Source: NCEH01 sp043195195 (GTDB lineage Bacteria; Pseudomonadota; Alphaproteobacteria; Rhizobiales; Xanthobacteraceae). Taken from it: a stretch of 64,000 nt of DNA. The stretch covers positions 124,001 to 188,000 of the forward strand of contig NZ_JBAFWT010000006.1 in assembly GCF_043195195.1 (NCBI RefSeq). The letters run 5' to 3'. Position 1 is the stretch's first letter. Every line of letters begins with the position of its first letter. The notes beneath the pieces are model-generated. The model was not told the origin of the DNA and made no database searches. It saw only the letters and a program-made list of their open reading frames with translations. Of this stretch, positions 39,040 to 47,787 are shown piece by piece. The position numbers were made by a program, and so were the translations under genes.

Positions 39040-40725
39040 TCACTCCGGTGCCGAAGCAAGGATCTCCGGTGCTTGCGTAGGCGTGGGATGAATGCGGACC
39101 AGATTGCGACCGTCGCGCTTCGCGGTGTAGAGCGCCGCATCGGCCCGCGCCAACATGCTCTCGAACGTCGCATCCGTCGGGCAGAGCCCGGCGACGCCGA
39201 CACTTACGGTCAGACTGATCAGGGCGTCACGCGGGCCGGGCAGCCGCAGGCTTTCGATGCGGGCGCGGATATCCTCGCACGCCAGCGCCGCGTCGCTCTC
39301 CTCCAGGCCTTGAAACAACAGCGCGAATTCCTCCCCGCCCATGCGCGCGAACACCACGCCGCCGCCGATCATCTCGCCCACCGCAAAGGCCACGGCGCGC
39401 AGCACGTCGTCGCCCGCAGCGTGGCCATGGCTGTCGTTGATCCCCTTGAAATGGTCCACGTCCATGATGGCAACCGAAAGCGCGTCTCCCGAGGCACGGA
39501 CGCGGGCGAACGCCTCGCCCGCAAGTTCCAGGAACCGGCGGCGGTTGCATGTCTGCGTCAGGTCGTCGGTCGCGGCGAGCCAGGACAGACGGCTTTCCAG
39601 GCGCCGGCTGAGTTCCATCTCGTGCCGGAGCTTGCGGTTGAGCCGGTAGAAGCGCTGCGCCAGAAACGCCGCCACCGCCACCAGCACCGCCGCCGCCCCG
39701 AGCGAGAGATAGAGCCAGCGCAGGCTCGGCTTCGGCGCCTCGAAAATGAAACCGGCCAGCGGGAAATCGGCCGGCATCATGTTCGCCGCAGCAAACTGGT
39801 CGGCGATCCGCCGCCAACGCGCCTCGCTCTGATAGCCGATGTCCACCACGTCGGCGATGATCAGCGGGCGCATGGCGTCGGCCTCGAATTCCAGCGGCCG
39901 GCTATCGACGTCGGTCGCATAATCGCGCCGGATCAGATCGATGATCTCCTGCGGGTGGTCGAGCGCATATTGCCAGCCGCGCAACGTCGCGGCGCGCACC
40001 GCGCGCGCAAGGTCCGGCCGGTCACGTGCAATGTCCGAGGTGGTGAACAGGGTGTCGCCGTAGAAATCGATGCCCAGTTCGCGCGGGTTGAAGGTCTGAT
40101 AGGGCACGCCCTTGCGCAGCAGGATGAAAGGCTCGGTGGTGCTGTAGGCGCTGATGGCGGCGATGTCGCCCTGCGCCAACACCATCGGATCGCCGCCATA
40201 AGGCAACATCTGCAGCTTGCCCGGCCACAGCCCGAGCGCATGGAAATAGGCCAGCACCTCGGCGGAATGCTCCTCGATCATCACCTTGCGTCCGGCCAGA
40301 TCGGCGGGACCGTCGATGCCATCGCCGCGCCGGGCGAGCACGACGAACGGGGAATGCTGGAAAATCGCCGCCAGCGACACCAGAGGACGGCCGTGCGCCC
40401 GATCCAGGAGCAAGGAGGAGTTTCCCACCCCGAAGGCGGCCGCCCCGGAAAGCACGACCGTGACCGGATCGATGGCCGGGCCGCCCTCGAGCAGCGACAC
40501 GTCGAGCCCCGCGTCGCGGTAGAAGCCACGCGAAAGGGCGGCGTAGAAGCCCGCGAACTGAAACTGGTGCGACCATTTCAGTTGAATGACGACGGGTTCG
40601 AGCGCCTGGCCTTGAGCGGCCGCGTCGGTTGCCTGCGCATAAGCCGGAGGCGCGGACAAGCCTTGCGATATCGCGGCGCCGGCGATCAGCGAGAGGGTCA
40701 GGCACACCGCAAGGAATCGCGGCAT
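39040..40725 (-). CDS. diguanylate cyclase with NMT1/THI5-type periplasmic sensor
   Basis: Membrane signalling protein of ~561 aa. After a signal or anchor helix (~1-30), residues ~45-300 form a substrate-binding fold of the NMT1/THI5 type (IQLKWSHQFQFAGFYAA, GVGNSSLLLDRAHG, FTTSDIARDRPDL). A TM helix at ~345-365 leads to a short coiled segment and a GGDEF domain (LTQTCNRRRFLELA, DVDHFKGINDSHGHAAGD, ARMGGEEFALL). The active site is GGEEF, so it should make cyclic di-GMP; the usual RxxD inhibitory site just before it is absent. The binding module resembles pyrimidine- or nitrate/sulfonate-type proteins, so a nutrient cue is likely. TTG 40743 is an alternative start. It begins 8 bp from CIRCE at its 3' end. 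Confidence 0.9.
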   Translation of the reverse strand: MPRFLAVCLTLSLIAGAAISQGLSAPPAYAQATDAAAQGQALEPVVIQLKWSHQFQFAGFYAALSRGFYRDAGLDVSLLEGGPAIDPVTVVLSGAAAFGVGNSSLLLDRAHGRPLVSLAAIFQHSPFVVLARRGDGIDGPADLAGRKVMIEEHSAEVLAYFHALGLWPGKLQMLPYGGDPMVLAQGDIAAISAYSTTEPFILLRKGVPYQTFNPRELGIDFYGDTLFTTSDIARDRPDLARAVRAATLRGWQYALDHPQEIIDLIRRDYATDVDSRPLEFEADAMRPLIIADVVDIGYQSEARWRRIADQFAAANMMPADFPLAGFIFEAPKPSLRWLYLSLGAAAVLVAVAAFLAQRFYRLNRKLRHEMELSRRLESRLSWLAATDDLTQTCNRRRFLELAGEAFARVRASGDALSVAIMDVDHFKGINDSHGHAAGDDVLRAVAFAVGEMIGGGVVFARMGGEEFALLFQGLEESDAALACEDIRARIESLRLPGPRDALISLTVSVGVAGLCPTDATFESMLARADAALYTAKRDGRNLVRIHPTPTQAPEILASAPE

Positions 40726-40953
40726 CTTTGGTGTCCAAGGCAAGGTACCCGAACGTTAACCGCCCACCACGCTTACGTCCATGACATCCAGGAGCACAAC
40801 CATGCGGTGCGCGTTATCAGCAGTCTTCGCGCTTCGCTGCTAACGCCTTGTATTTGAACGGATATACCAAAATTTAGTCTGGTTCGCGCGAGATGGAGAG
40901 CCGACACTTAATTTGCCCGGACGCGATGGGCGCACCGCACGGAGGTGTCAAAG

Positions 40954-41223
40954 ATGGTTTCGGACGGTTTCGTGAAGCAGCTTGCCGGCTACGGCCTGGC
41001 GACGGCGCATATTCTGTATCGCATGCCGGATCACCCGGCCTTTTTGCAGAGCTTCATCTGGCAAGAGTATGATCTGTGCCCCAAATTTCCCGAGCTGAAG
41101 AAGTTTCTCGATTTCTGGGACCGCGAGCTTGACGGCAAGCTTCATTCGGTCGAGGTCACCCATCAGCAATTGATCAAGCCCGCCGAGCTACGCGCCGTCA
41201 GCGGAATGTTCGTGCTCCACTGA
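40954..41223 (+). CDS. Usg family protein
   Basis: An 89-aa protein typical of alphaproteobacteria, annotated Usg after a gene upstream of trp genes in Caulobacter. Conserved segments include FVKQLAGYGLATAHILYRMPDHP, LQSFIWQEYDLCPKFPEL and LDFWDRELDGKLHSV. Function is unknown. GGAGG lies 8 bases before ATG 40954; a GTG at 40945 is possible but too close to the ribosome site. No trp gene is nearby. Confidence 0.85.
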   Translation: MVSDGFVKQLAGYGLATAHILYRMPDHPAFLQSFIWQEYDLCPKFPELKKFLDFWDRELDGKLHSVEVTHQQLIKPAELRAVSGMFVLH

Positions 41224-41309
41224 GACTGGGGCGCGTGATCCACGGGCAGCGCATGGGCGAGAGGGCGTGGCCACCGTTTGCGCCCTGACACCGCCGCTTT
41301 CTCGGTGTT

Positions 41310-41942
41310 ATGAGAAAGGCTCGAAGGACCGAGGGCCCCGTGGATCACCGAACACCGCGTACATCTGAACTGCTCGCCGCCGTACTCTCCGCCCAGGAGG
41401 GACAGCGTGTCGCTATTGGCGATCTGATCAACGCGCTGCGCAACCGCGCCTTCGGCATCACCTTCCTGCTGTTCGGCATTCCCAATTGCATTCCCATGCC
41501 GCCGGGCATTCCCGTCATCTGCGGCATCGTGCTGGGCCTGATCGGCCTGCAGATGGCCATGGGCCGGCAGGAATTGTGGCTGCCCGAGCGGATCGCCCGC
41601 CAGACCTTCTCGCGCAGCATGCTGGAATCCATCATTACCCGCTCGCGCCCCACCATCGAATGGTTCGAGCGCTGGTCGCGGCCGCGCCTGGAGCAGTTCG
41701 CCGGCCCGACGGCGCGCCGGGTGGTGGGCGCCGTGGTGGTGCTGCTCGGCTTCATCCTGCTGCTGCCGATCCCGTTCCTCGGCAATCTGCCGCCGGGGTT
41801 CGCCGTGTGCATCTTCGGCCTCGGCCTCGTGGAGCGCGATGGCGCCGTGATTCTCGCCGGCTTCTTCGCCACCGTGCTCGGCATCCTCATCACGGCCGCC
41901 ATGAGCTGGGCCATCTGGCAGGGCGCCGTCGCCATTTTCTGA
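41310..41942 (+). CDS. ExoD family exopolysaccharide synthesis protein
   Basis: A 210-aa inner-membrane protein of the ExoD family (PF06055). Landmarks are ELLAAVLSAQEGQRVAIGDL, FLLFGIPNCIPMPPGIPVICG and GLQMAMGRQELWLP, followed by RRVVGAVVVLLGF and two further helices. Rhizobial exoD mutants show altered exopolysaccharide and alkali sensitivity; the biochemical role is not known. A GTG at 41340 preceded by GAGGG is an alternative start and would remove ten residues. Confidence 0.88.
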   Translation: MRKARRTEGPVDHRTPRTSELLAAVLSAQEGQRVAIGDLINALRNRAFGITFLLFGIPNCIPMPPGIPVICGIVLGLIGLQMAMGRQELWLPERIARQTFSRSMLESIITRSRPTIEWFERWSRPRLEQFAGPTARRVVGAVVVLLGFILLLPIPFLGNLPPGFAVCIFGLGLVERDGAVILAGFFATVLGILITAAMSWAIWQGAVAIF

Positions 41943-42001
41943 CGACTTGCGGCGGCACCGTAATATTGCTCTCCTGTGCAGTCGTCGGGGGGCGGATCAA
42001 T

Positions 42002-42724
42002 ATGTGCACGTGCCAGAGCCACAGCGGGTTCTCCATTTCACGCCGAAGCATGATGCTGGGTGGCGCCGCGTTGATCGGGGCAGCCACCTTTCGCGCCACC
42101 AAGCTTCGCGCGGAGGCCGCACCAGCGAACGGACCGAACGCGATCAGCGGGGATGAAGCGCTGTCGCGCCTGATGGCCGGCAATGCCCGCTATATCGCCG
42201 ATCAGCCGGGCCCCAATTGCCTCAGCACTTGCCGTGCCGGCCTCACGAAGGCGCAATATCCCATCGCCGCTATCCTCGGCTGCTCGGACAGCCGGGTCGC
42301 ACCGGAACTGGTGTTCGATCAGGACGGAGGACAGATCTTCGTGGTCCGCGTCGCTGGGAACATTGTCGATCCAAATGGCATCGCGAGCCTGGAATATGCC
42401 GTCAAGGAGCTGAATGTCCCCCTTGTGCTGGTGATGGGCCATTCGAAATGCGGCGCTGTGAGCGCAGCGGTCAATGTGGTGCGCGACAAGGCCGTGGTGC
42501 CGGGCCATCTCACCAGCCTCGTCAAACAGATCCGCCCCGCTGTGGAGGCGGCCGAGCACATGCCGGGAGACCTGCTGACCCATGCGATCACCCTCAACGC
42601 CCAGATGGCGGCGAAGACGATCGCCGCCTCGGCGCCCATTCTCGGGCCGGCGATCACTGCGGGGCGGGTCAAGCTCGCGACGGGCGTCTATGATCTTGCA
42701 AGCGGCGCCGTCACGTTGGTGTAG
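42002..42724 (+). CDS. beta-carbonic anhydrase with Tat signal
   Basis: Zinc enzyme interconverting CO2 and bicarbonate. The 240-aa protein starts with a twin-arginine-type signal (ISRRSMMLGGAALIGAAT), so it should be exported folded to the periplasm. Zinc ligands and catalytic dyad are in LGCSDSRVAPE (Cys, Asp, Arg) and MGHSKCGAV (His, Cys), then ALEYAV-like SLEYAVKELNVP. A GGGGGG tract 9 bases before ATG 42002 may serve as ribosome site. It stands alone between exoD and queA. Confidence 0.92.
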   Translation: MCTCQSHSGFSISRRSMMLGGAALIGAATFRATKLRAEAAPANGPNAISGDEALSRLMAGNARYIADQPGPNCLSTCRAGLTKAQYPIAAILGCSDSRVAPELVFDQDGGQIFVVRVAGNIVDPNGIASLEYAVKELNVPLVLVMGHSKCGAVSAAVNVVRDKAVVPGHLTSLVKQIRPAVEAAEHMPGDLLTHAITLNAQMAAKTIAASAPILGPAITAGRVKLATGVYDLASGAVTLV

Positions 42725-42818
42725 GGAACCCCTTGGCGGCGCTTTGGCGGTTTCCCTTCCGGCCAAACCGAATTAGGAAGGCGCTCCCGCCGCACGGATC
42801 GCGGCCCATGTGGGTTTC

Positions 42819-43910
42819 ATGCGCGTCGACGCCTTCGATTTCGAACTCCCCTCCGAGCTGATCGCGCTCCGCCCCGCCGAGCCGCGCGCCGCCGCGCGCC
42901 TGCTGGTGGTGCGGCCCGGCGCAGGTGCCGAGCTGGAGGACGCCCATATCGGCGACCTGCCGGGCTTCCTGCGGCCGGGTGATGCGCTTGTCATCAACGA
43001 CACCAAGGTCATCCCCGCGCGCCTCGACGGCACCCGCACCCGCGAGGGCGGCTCGACCGTGCGCATTGAGGCGACCTTGGTGAAGCGCCTTTCGCCCGAA
43101 AGCTGGCGCGCCTTCGTGCGGCCCGCAAAGCGCCTCGCGCCGGGGGATAGGGTGCGCTTCGGCGGCTCGGGCGAGACCTGTACCCTCGGCACTTTGGATG
43201 CGACCGTGCTCGCGAAGGGCGAGGAGGGCGATGTGGATTTCGCCTTCGACCTTTCCGGCCCGGCCCTCGATGGCGCCATCGATGCGGTCGGCCACATGCC
43301 CCTGCCGCCTTATATCGCCGCCCGCCGGGCAGAGGATGCGCAGGACCGCACCGACTACCAGCCGATCTTCGCGCAAGTGGAAGGCTCGGTTGCCGCGCCC
43401 ACCGCGAGCCTGCATTTCACGCCTGAGCTGATGGACCAGATTCGCGCCGCCGGCGCTTCGTTCCACAAGGTTACTCTGCATGTGGGGCCGGGCACCTTCC
43501 TGCCGGTGAAGGCGGACGACACCTCCGGCCATCGCATGCATGCCGAATGGGGCGAGGTGAGCGAAGAGGCCGCCGCCGCCCTCAATGCCGTGCGCGCGGC
43601 GGGCGGACGGATCATCACCGTGGGCTCCACCGCGACCCGCCTGATCGAGAGCGCCGCCGCGCCCGACGGGACTCTTTCCGCCTATCGCGGCGAGACTGAC
43701 ATCTTCATCACGCCCGGCTATGCGTTTCGCGCCGTGGACGCGATGCTGACCAATTTCCATTTGCCGCGCTCGACCCTGGTGATGCTGGTGGCCGCCTTGA
43801 TCGGCCACGATCTCCAGAAGCGCGCCTATGCCCATGCCATCGCGGCCGGCTATCGCTTCTATTCCTATGGCGATGCCTGCCTGCTTCTGCCCGAGCGCTC
43901 ACCCTCATGA
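42819..43910 (+). CDS. queA: S-adenosylmethionine:tRNA ribosyltransferase-isomerase
   Basis: Adds the cyclopentene-epoxide moiety from SAM to 7-aminomethyl-7-deazaguanosine in tRNA, the penultimate queuosine step. The 363-aa protein begins MRVDAFDFELPSELIALRP, with NDTKVIPARL (~47-56), MPLPPYI, RTDYQPIFAQVEGSVAAPTA and VGPGTFLPVKADD. ATG 42819 gives the canonical N-terminus; a GTG nine bases earlier lacks support. Stop and tgt start overlap (ATGA), so queA-tgt is an operon. Confidence 0.96.
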   Translation: MRVDAFDFELPSELIALRPAEPRAAARLLVVRPGAGAELEDAHIGDLPGFLRPGDALVINDTKVIPARLDGTRTREGGSTVRIEATLVKRLSPESWRAFVRPAKRLAPGDRVRFGGSGETCTLGTLDATVLAKGEEGDVDFAFDLSGPALDGAIDAVGHMPLPPYIAARRAEDAQDRTDYQPIFAQVEGSVAAPTASLHFTPELMDQIRAAGASFHKVTLHVGPGTFLPVKADDTSGHRMHAEWGEVSEEAAAALNAVRAAGGRIITVGSTATRLIESAAAPDGTLSAYRGETDIFITPGYAFRAVDAMLTNFHLPRSTLVMLVAALIGHDLQKRAYAHAIAAGYRFYSYGDACLLLPERSPS

Positions 43911-45043
43911 CCGACGCCTTTTCCTTCGCCCTCCATGCCAAAGACGGCGCCGCGCGCACGGGCGAAATCTCGACCCCGCGCGGAAACATCCGCACCCCCG
44001 CTTTCATGCCGGTGGGCACGGCGGCGACCGTGAAGGGCGTCTATCCCGAGCAGGTGCGCGCCACCGGTGCCGATATCCTTTTGGGCAACACCTATCACCT
44101 CATGCTGCGCCCCGGCGCCGAGCGGATCGCCCGGCTCGGCGGGCTGCATCATTTCATGCGCTGGGAGCGGCCGATCCTCACCGATTCCGGCGGCTTCCAG
44201 GTCATGTCGCTCTCCGCCTTGCGCAAATTGAGCGAGGACGGTGTGACTTTCCGGTCGCACATCGACGGGGCGGTGCACGAACTGACGCCGGAACGGGCGG
44301 TGGAGATCCAGGGCCTGCTCGGCTCGGACATCCAGATGCAGCTGGATGAATGCGTGCGCCTGCCGTGCGAGGATGCCGAGGCCGAGCGCGCCATGCGCCT
44401 GTCGCTGCGCTGGGCGGAGCGCTCCAAGCGCGCGTTCGAGGCCCAACCGAGAGGGCGGGCGCTGTTCGGCATCGTCCAGGGTGGTGCGGTCGAGAGTTTG
44501 CGCATCGAATCCGCCCGCGCCTTGGCGGATATGGATTTTCCCGGCTATTCCATCGGCGGCCTCGCGGTGGGCGAGCCGCAGGACGTCATGCTGCGCATGA
44601 TCGAGACGGTGGAGCCCCATCTCCCCTCAACCAAGCCGCGCTATCTCATGGGCGTTGGAACGCCCGACGATCTGCTGGAGGCGGTGGGGCGCGGCATCGA
44701 CATGTTCGATTGCGTCATGCCCACCCGTTCGGGCCGGCACGCGCTCGCCTTCACCCGCTTCGGCAAGATCAATCTGAAGAACTCCCGCCACGCGGAAGAT
44801 CCCCGCCCGCTGGACGAGGAGAGCGCTTGCCCGGCCCTGCGGGATTATTCGCGCGCCTATCTCCATCATCTCATCCGCTGCGGCGAGATGCTGGGGCCCA
44901 TGCTGCTGTCCTGGGCGAACCTGCATTATTATCAGGATTTGATGGCCGGCATGCGCCAGGCCATCGCCGAAGGGCGGTTCGAAGACTTCCGCGCGCAGAC
45001 CAAGGCCGGCTGGGCTGCGGGCGATATTCCCGAGCGCCTTTAG
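43907..45043 (+). CDS. tgt: tRNA-guanine transglycosylase (queuine tRNA-ribosyltransferase)
   Basis: Exchanges guanine-34 of Tyr, His, Asn and Asp tRNAs for preQ1. The 378-aa barrel has LTDSGGFQVMSLSALRK with the substrate-binding Asp, GVGTPDDLLEAV, and the nucleophile region MFDCVMPTRSGRHALAF. The usual zinc motif CxCxxC-H reads ESACPALRDYSRAYLHHL: only the middle Cys and the His remain, with Ser and Leu in place of the outer cysteines. The Zn site is therefore probably weakened or absent in this protein, although overall conservation suggests a working enzyme. It follows queA with an ATGA overlap and is convergent with the mfnB-like gene (4-bp overlap). Confidence 0.94.
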   Translation: MTDAFSFALHAKDGAARTGEISTPRGNIRTPAFMPVGTAATVKGVYPEQVRATGADILLGNTYHLMLRPGAERIARLGGLHHFMRWERPILTDSGGFQVMSLSALRKLSEDGVTFRSHIDGAVHELTPERAVEIQGLLGSDIQMQLDECVRLPCEDAEAERAMRLSLRWAERSKRAFEAQPRGRALFGIVQGGAVESLRIESARALADMDFPGYSIGGLAVGEPQDVMLRMIETVEPHLPSTKPRYLMGVGTPDDLLEAVGRGIDMFDCVMPTRSGRHALAFTRFGKINLKNSRHAEDPRPLDEESACPALRDYSRAYLHHLIRCGEMLGPMLLSWANLHYYQDLMAGMRQAIAEGRFEDFRAQTKAGWAAGDIPERL

Positions 45044-45774
45044 GACGCAAGGTCCACGGAACACGCGTCCATCGCGGCGCGCACCCGCGCCAGGGCGGCG
45101 GGATCGAGCGCATCCGTGCGCGCACCGCCGCACAGCGCCCCGCGAAAGCCGAGATAATCCGGGGAAAGTGCCTTGAGCACGGCGATATCGCCAAGCCGCA
45201 GCGATCCCGCAAGTCCGGTCAGAAGCCCGAGCGCATGGGCCTGCGCCACGAAGTCCCGCAGGCGGGGCAGGGGAAGATGGTCGGTGAGGCGGCCCGCGCC
45301 CTTGTCCGCCGTATCCAGCATGGCGCCATGAAAACCGGCGGCTTTCAGCGCCGGCAGGAGGGAAAAATCCGGCGCCCGGTCGGCGAACAGAACCGCGATC
45401 AGCCGATGCTCCCGCGCCAGTGGCGCGAGGGCGGCGAGGCAAGACTCCATCGCGCTGAAGTCCGCATCGGCAAAGAACCCGATCTTCACCAGCGGGACGC
45501 CGGTGCCCGCCACGCTGCGCACCGCCTGTGCCAGCACGTCGGGCACCATCGGATGGTCGCCCACGGTGGCACTGAGCGGCGGGCGGCCTTCCGGCAAGGC
45601 GCGCCAGTGCGCCACGGCCGCTTCAAGATCATGCACCGCCCAGGCGCCGAGCGCGCCCTTGGCCGGATCCTTCAAGTCCAGGATGTCAGCCCCGCCCCGG
45701 CGCGCAAGCTCCATCTCGGAAAGCGTGGCAACGCTCGCCAGCAGGCCAGGAATGGGGGAAATTGCCGCCGTCAC
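45040..45774 (-). CDS. mfnB: (5-formylfuran-3-yl)methyl phosphate synthase-like (MfnB/DUF556)
   Basis: Homologue of the archaeal enzyme that condenses two glyceraldehyde-3-phosphates into the furan of methanofuran; in methylotrophic bacteria the product would feed methylofuran. 244 aa. The TIM-barrel core has GGADILDLKDPAKGALGA with Lys35, and PLVKIGFF with Lys97, matching the two active-site lysines, and LDTADKGAGRL and GLAGSLRLGDI. It is the last gene of the five-gene minus-strand operon; its start overlaps the DUF447 stop by 4 bp. The 3' end overlaps tgt by 4 bp. Confidence 0.9.
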   Translation of the reverse strand: MTAAISPIPGLLASVATLSEMELARRGGADILDLKDPAKGALGAWAVHDLEAAVAHWRALPEGRPPLSATVGDHPMVPDVLAQAVRSVAGTGVPLVKIGFFADADFSAMESCLAALAPLAREHRLIAVLFADRAPDFSLLPALKAAGFHGAMLDTADKGAGRLTDHLPLPRLRDFVAQAHALGLLTGLAGSLRLGDIAVLKALSPDYLGFRGALCGGARTDALDPAALARVRAAMDACSVDLAS

Positions 45775-46349
45775 GCGCTCTTACTCCCCGACGAACCAGC
45801 CCGGAATTCGCGCACCGCCTCGCACAGCCAGCGCCACGCCTCGCGCTCCTGCGGCCCGCCGGTCTTCTCGACCGCGATGGCAAGATAAGCCATCTCGCGG
45901 TCCACTTTCTCAGGCTCCAGCAGAGACAGGCGCGAGACCAGCACCGCCCCTTCCACCACCGCCGCCAGGGCACGGTTCAGGCCGGGAAAGGCCCCATGGG
46001 CGGCGCGATGGACCACGCGGCAGGTGAGGCGTGGGCGCTGGGCATCGTCAACGACTTCAGTCAGCTCGAATTCCTCGTGGGCGAGGGTCTGCGCCAGCCG
46101 CACGCCGCAGACCACATCCGCCGGCACCGTCGGCCAGTCGCGCTGGCGCCCGGTGATGCAGCCGGCGAAAATCCGCGCGTCGTCCGTGAGGTTGATCACG
46201 CCCGCCCGCCGCGCCAGCAGATTGTCCAGCGTGCGGGAGGGGCGGAACGGCAGCAGGAGATAGCCGCCCTCGATCAGGGTCGCGCCCATGGGGGCCACAT
46301 GGGGCTCCCCCTCCGGCGACACGGTGGTGACGATGGTTTCGCGGATCAT
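45771..46349 (-). CDS. DUF447 family protein, FMN-binding split-barrel type
   Basis: A 192-aa protein of the DUF447 family, shared by methanogens and C1-utilising bacteria. The N-terminal strand IRETIVTTVSPEGEPHVAPMG and SRTLDNLLARRAGVINLTDD are typical of flavin-reductase-like split barrels, followed by AGCITGRQRDWPTV and a C-terminal helical region. Its function is not established. In tetrahydromethanopterin/methylofuran clusters it occurs beside the same neighbours as here. Start and stop overlap both flanking genes by 4 bp. Confidence 0.85.
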   Translation of the reverse strand: MIRETIVTTVSPEGEPHVAPMGATLIEGGYLLLPFRPSRTLDNLLARRAGVINLTDDARIFAGCITGRQRDWPTVPADVVCGVRLAQTLAHEEFELTEVVDDAQRPRLTCRVVHRAAHGAFPGLNRALAAVVEGAVLVSRLSLLEPEKVDREMAYLAIAVEKTGGPQEREAWRWLCEAVREFRAGSSGSKSA

Positions 46350-47785
46350 GCCTCTTCGTCCCGCACCGGCCGGGCCTTGGAGGCAGGGGCCTTACCGCCG
46401 AGCGTTGCACCGCGCTCCTTGAAGGCGAGCCGGTGCGCCTCTTCCGCGCTGGCGGCGGTCTCGCCGATGACGCCCCATTTCAGCGCCTCGTCCTGGGCAT
46501 AGCGCTTCCCGAGCATCAAGGCGATCTCAGCTCGCGCCGTCTCAACGCCGAGATAGAAGGCGTGTGCGCCGTCATCCTCCACCTTGAGATGGGGAAACAG
46601 GCCATAGGGATCGCGCGCCACATGGTGGCCATCGCGATTATAGGCGTGGATGCCCTGGTCGGTGACGGCAATGCGGAAATTGCGGTCGCGCACCTCGCCC
46701 GCAAGCCGTTCCACCTCCTCGCGCGAGGCGCTGAAAGGCCTGCGGTCGCGCAGCGCCATCAGCCCGCCGCCGAACCCCTGGGGCAAAGCGCCGGCCTCGC
46801 GGGCGGCGAAGAATTCCCGCCGCGCCCGGTCGAACTCGCGCACCGCCGTGCGGCAATGGGGGCTCACCTGCACCGCCAGCACCGCGCCGATATGCAGCTC
46901 GGAGATGACGCCCATGAGAATGGCATTGATGCCGGTCGTATCGGCATCGGTCAGCTCGGTGAGATTGCCGATGCCCATGAGGATCGGCACGTCAGGCATG
47001 CGGCGGCGCAATTCGGCATAGCGCACCAGCGAGGCGGTGAAGCCGAAATGGATCGGATCGAGAATGGGATCGGCGAAGAAGTCCCGCCCCTTGGCGCGGC
47101 AGGCTTCGACCGCGCGAATAAGCGATTCGAGGTCGCCGGGCTTCGCCGGGACCAGAACCGGAACCGCCGGGCCTTCGTCGACGATTGCGAGCGTCTCCTC
47201 GTTCAGGCTCAGCAGATAATCGGCGCCGGCGCGGGTGGCGCGGGACAGCTCCTGCGGATCGAAGGAATCCACGCTCACCTTCATGCCCTCACCCTGCAAG
47301 GCGGCGATGAAGGCTTCGAGATGGGGAAAGGCCTGGTCCGGCAGACTGCCGAGATCGATCACGTCGGCACCGTCGGCTTTCAGCGCCCGCGCCCGCGCCA
47401 AAACCTCGTCCACGGTGAGCTTCGTCGCATCGACGATCTCGGCGAAAATGGTCACGTCATGCCGCGTCAGGTCCGCAGGCCCGCCGCCCTTGCCGAAGAA
47501 ATCAGGAATATCGGCAGCCTCGTCCGGCCCGCGCAGGAAGGGCACGCCGAACTTAGAGGTGAGCCGATCCAGGTCGCCCCGGAACCGGCCGGGCATCACC
47601 ACCCGCTCCGCGCCCTCGGGGAGGACGAAGCGGCGCTCGACGATTTCGGCGGTCATCAGGGCGGCGACTTTCACCCCGATATTGACCACCACCGGCTCCA
47701 GAAACGCGTCGGCAATCTCCTCCGCCGCCTTGGCGACACGCGGCTGCGCCAGCGAACCGGTGAGGAGAATGACGCGCTCGGCCAC
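46346..47785 (-). CDS. dihydropteroate synthase-like protein (DUF6513)
   Basis: A 479-aa protein with an N-terminal DUF6513 region (VILLTGSLAQPRVAKAAEEI, residues ~5-24) and a dihydropteroate-synthase-like TIM barrel (KADGADVIDLGSLPD, KVSVDSFDPQEL, DPILDPIHFGF, MGIGNLTELTDAD). The family is associated with tetrahydromethanopterin-type cofactor synthesis, where a DHPS-like activity joins the pterin to the arylamine unit; that reaction is inferred, not shown. It is the third gene of the operon, 2 bp from the flavoprotein gene and overlapping DUF447 by 4 bp. Confidence 0.88.
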   Translation of the reverse strand: MAERVILLTGSLAQPRVAKAAEEIADAFLEPVVVNIGVKVAALMTAEIVERRFVLPEGAERVVMPGRFRGDLDRLTSKFGVPFLRGPDEAADIPDFFGKGGGPADLTRHDVTIFAEIVDATKLTVDEVLARARALKADGADVIDLGSLPDQAFPHLEAFIAALQGEGMKVSVDSFDPQELSRATRAGADYLLSLNEETLAIVDEGPAVPVLVPAKPGDLESLIRAVEACRAKGRDFFADPILDPIHFGFTASLVRYAELRRRMPDVPILMGIGNLTELTDADTTGINAILMGVISELHIGAVLAVQVSPHCRTAVREFDRARREFFAAREAGALPQGFGGGLMALRDRRPFSASREEVERLAGEVRDRNFRIAVTDQGIHAYNRDGHHVARDPYGLFPHLKVEDDGAHAFYLGVETARAEIALMLGKRYAQDEALKWGVIGETAASAEEAHRLAFKERGATLGGKAPASKARPVRDEEA

Positions 47786-47787
47786 GG

